Part shown: positions 61,713 to 64,000 of the stretch, piece by piece
Position numbering within the stretch: position 1 is the stretch's first letter
Layout of the letters: every line of letters begins with the position of its first letter
Program-made: the position numbers and the translations under genes
The notes under the pieces: generated by a model
What the model was told of the DNA's origin: nothing
What the model saw: the letters and a program-made list of their open reading frames with translations, nothing else
The model's database searches: none
Assembly: GCF_029867415.1 (NCBI RefSeq)
Contig: NC_081183.1
Span: forward strand, 187,513,247 to 187,577,246
Reading direction: 5' to 3'
DNA: 64,000 bases
Source: Vicia villosa
Lineage: Eukaryota; Streptophyta; Magnoliopsida; Fabales; Fabaceae

Positions 61713-62611
61713 TAGGGGTGCTCAAAACCAAACCAACCCAATAGAAAACCGCAAACCAAACCAAACCAAACCGAAACCGCAAAAAACCGCATTTGGTTCG
61801 GATTAGTTTGGGTCATTTTTTAACAAAACCGCACGGTTCGGTTCGGTTTGCGGTTTGTATTTTGTAAACCGAACCAAACCGAATCAAACCGCATTATGTT
61901 ACAACCTAAATTTTACTTAACTCACATCCAATCCAAAATTAAACCTATTATACATTAGCCTTATGAATACGAACAATTTTCCCATCCTTACACATATAAT
62001 TTCAATCCCGATCTTCTCAAATCTCTAATAACATTATTTCACCTTCTTTGTCACATACATCTTCCCTCTTCTTCTATAATCTTTACTCTCCTATATTCTT
62101 TCTTTTTCACCTTCTCATTTTTATGTAAATGTTCCGTATTTCAGTTTCATTTTTATCGCACATCTTCTTCTCTAATCTCTCAACACTTTTTCTTTTTCTT
62201 TTTCACCTTCACTAATCTTTCGTCTCTTCTATTTTTTTGTTTCATTATAATAATTTTATATTGTTTTATGCTATTATTTTATGTTTAATATTCCACTTTT
62301 GTCTAATTTAATTTTTACATATTATATGGAAAATTGTTGTCAAAATATGACGAGTTTTGTTGTTATTTGTTAGTGTATGAATGTCTAAATATAAAATTAT
62401 GTTGTCATATATATGTGTATGTATGGCTCAATAAAATATTTGTAAAAAACCGAACCAACCGAACCGAACCAAACCGCATTAGGTTGGTTTGGTTTGGTTC
62501 GGATTTTTTTTTAAAGTCAACCGAACCAAACCAAACCGCACTATTTTTTCTCTTGCGGTTCGGATGATTTTTTTCATCAAAACCGCTCAAACCGCACCGC
62601 GAGCACCCCTA
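61713..62611. mobile_element. hAT-like non-autonomous element, 8-bp TSD
   Basis: Inverted termini TAGGGGTGCTC...GAGCACCCCTA, flanked by the 8-bp direct repeat GTGTGTGG (61705-61712, 62612-62619). Subterminal regions are full of AACCAAACCGAACC-type repeats on both sides. Length 899 bp; no transposase. An 8-bp TSD and these termini fit the hAT superfamily. Confidence 0.85.
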
Positions 62612-62793
62612 GTGTGTGGTATGGATCTTGAAGGACCATGGTGGAGAAGTAGATTATTATGCGTTGGATCTGAAGCTGTCTTGATCTAATGGCTGATGTG
62701 GTTGGGGTCCATCAGGCGCATGCGCGAGCCTGCCATACTGGATCTGTGAACAACAAAATCCATGATAATTAAAGGAAATAATTGCAAGAGGCA

Positions 62794-62856
62794 GGGATCG
62801 AACCCCTGCCCTTGCGTACGAAGGTACTTGGACGCAATGCGCTGCCAACTGAGCCA
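62794..62856 (-). other. tRNA-like A box and B box (probable SINE or decayed tRNA)
   Basis: The minus strand has TGGCTCAGTTGG (62845-62856), a perfect A box, and GGTTCGATCCC (62794-62804), a perfect B box, 40 nt apart. A GGCAGG/CCTGCC stem frames the B box. The acceptor arms do not pair and the anticodon arm has a 14-nt loop, so it is not a functional tRNA; a tRNA-derived SINE head is the likelier origin. Confidence 0.45.
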
Positions 62857-62866
62857 GTTATGATTA

Positions 62867-64000
62867 ATGATATGGAATTGGACCGGGATTTATATAACCA
62901 ATCAAATGACGTTAATAGATTTAAAAAAAAAAGTAGCGCCCAGACTTTATCTTCCTCGTGAAGACTGGAATTTTCGCCCCCGGTTGCTTCACGTTGCAGT
63001 AGACCTGCGCCAATCAAAACCAGAAAAATACTACGCATAACTTCAAGATAAAATCATGAATCAATGTGAAATCGACCCCTGAATTCAACTGCGCTATTGG
63101 TTTCGTCCAATTTTGGCTCTAAACCGCTTTCCCCAAAATCACAAATATGAACCCTAGCTATGGTAGAATCTTTAATCCGCAACCAAAATCAAATTAAACC
63201 ACACAGAAGGCTTGCAAACATCATTTAAAACACAAATATATAATCAAAACATGCTTATGGTGCATAAATTGCCAAAATCAAAGGATAAAAAATATGCAAA
63301 CCGTAATGCTCAGTACGTTCGATTCCAGACGCTATGGCCAATGGTAACGATTCAGTTATCCTCAGAACGGGATCGAGAACCTTGTTTGATGTTCGGAATC
63401 ACTTGAATTGGCCTGGAATTCGATTTAGAATTCAGTATGCAAGCACCTTTTTCTTCACGGTTCTTCTTCTTGTTCGAATAGGGTCTGCCACCAAAAAAAA
63501 AATCCTTTTTCTATGCTGCAACCTTTTTGTTTTTATAAGGGGTGAATTTAGGCAAAAATATCGGAGAGAGATCAAAGAGATTTGATTGGAAAAAATTTCT
63601 TTGATTTTTCTTCTATCAAATATTTCTTGTTTGGATTGAATCTATTTTCCACCTTTTTTCTCACATATAATTTTGGTCTAGGTTTTACTTGGAAATAAAG
63701 TTCACACGATTTGCAACACCTTTTGGATAGCCAATATCACTTAAATCCAAGCCCATATGTTTAAATAATCTATTTCATAATTTATCTAATTTATCATTGG
63801 ATTTCTATGAATAAAAAAAATCAAAATAAATTAGTAAAATAGGAAATAAAATCATGATGGATTATAAGGTCCTAGGCATGCTTAGAATCTAAATGATGGG
63901 CCCATAAGTCAAAAATGCAACCTTTTTTATATTGACTTTCATACGTCTCTTGAAAATCGACTAACTTGTACAAGTCGTATTCTCTTCAATTTTTATCGCA
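62867..64000. other. Remaining LTR interior, no gene seen
   Basis: Short open frames (e.g. 62769-63038, 63212-63406) show no recognisable domain and are part of the long LTR. Confidence 0.5.

Larger units (their letters stand above)
59934..64000 (-). mobile_element. Ogre/Tat-type LTR, incomplete at window edge
   Basis: Begins TGTAATACGGTGAACTGAC, the same terminus as the solo LTR at 35360, and keeps its landmarks (GGGTAATTTATGCAAAGGG, CCATGGTTTTCCATGGGC). At least 4067 bp, including a hAT-like insertion (61713-62611) and a tRNA-like patch (62794-62856). It is not visible here whether it is a solo LTR or part of a full element. Confidence 0.85.

Noticed and set aside
62794..62856. A functional tRNA gene
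   Set aside because: Acceptor stem does not pair and the anticodon loop has 14 nt; only the A and B boxes fit.

Overview
This is nuclear DNA from a flowering plant, most likely a temperate legume of the pea/vetch/clover group. The sequence is AT-rich and its genes have introns. It is saturated with transposons and carries long Ogre/Tat-type LTRs (start TGTCATACCCCAAAATTTGC on the minus strand) that are characteristic of those legumes. The species call is inference from repeat families, not from a marker gene.

The only clearly intact host genes are B-class GATA transcription factors with an LLM motif (GNC/CGA1, i.e. GATA21/22-like), all on the minus strand. Six units of an old tandem array can be recognised: A (1-1248, exon 1 and promoter only, cut by the window edge), B (about 7960-8649, 3' relic), C (21419-23065, intact, 295 aa), D (41071-41429, broken exon 3), E (54878-56507, intact, 295 aa) and F (58806-59495, promoter relic). 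B+C and D+E are two copies of one segmental duplication about 33 kb apart. They share a LINE, a CACTA element with the same 3-bp target duplication, microsatellites and a 92-codon ORF.

The rest is transposons, several with exact ends and target-site duplications (TSDs). There is a MULE (1249-2634, 9-bp TSD) in the unit A upstream region. Two duplicate copies of a CACTA derivative lie at 9498-14175 and 42786-47478. A Pack-CACTA (14490-19347) carries intron-containing pieces of NADP-malic enzyme and the 5' end of a BUD23/RID2 rRNA methyltransferase gene. A large CACTA (25962-39731) holds a broken TNP2 transposase and a second gene that joins a Transposase_24 domain to an Ulp1/C48 protease domain; a 3.75-kb solo Ogre-like LTR (35360-39110) sits inside it. 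A Helitron (48888-53202) sits inside a LINE with an inverted 5' piece. A truncated CACTA end (59501-59933) abuts an Ogre-like LTR (59934-64000), which itself contains a hAT-like element (61713-62611).

Because the region is duplicated, nearly every insertion has a paralogous empty site in the window. This confirms the element boundaries and gives a relative order of events. The most unusual coding feature is in the two CACTA derivatives: an internal deletion of about 5.5 kb at a 4-bp microhomology fused the N-terminal transposase-associated domain in frame to the Ulp1-like protease domain. All present-day copies of that gene carry a disabling change, each in a different place.
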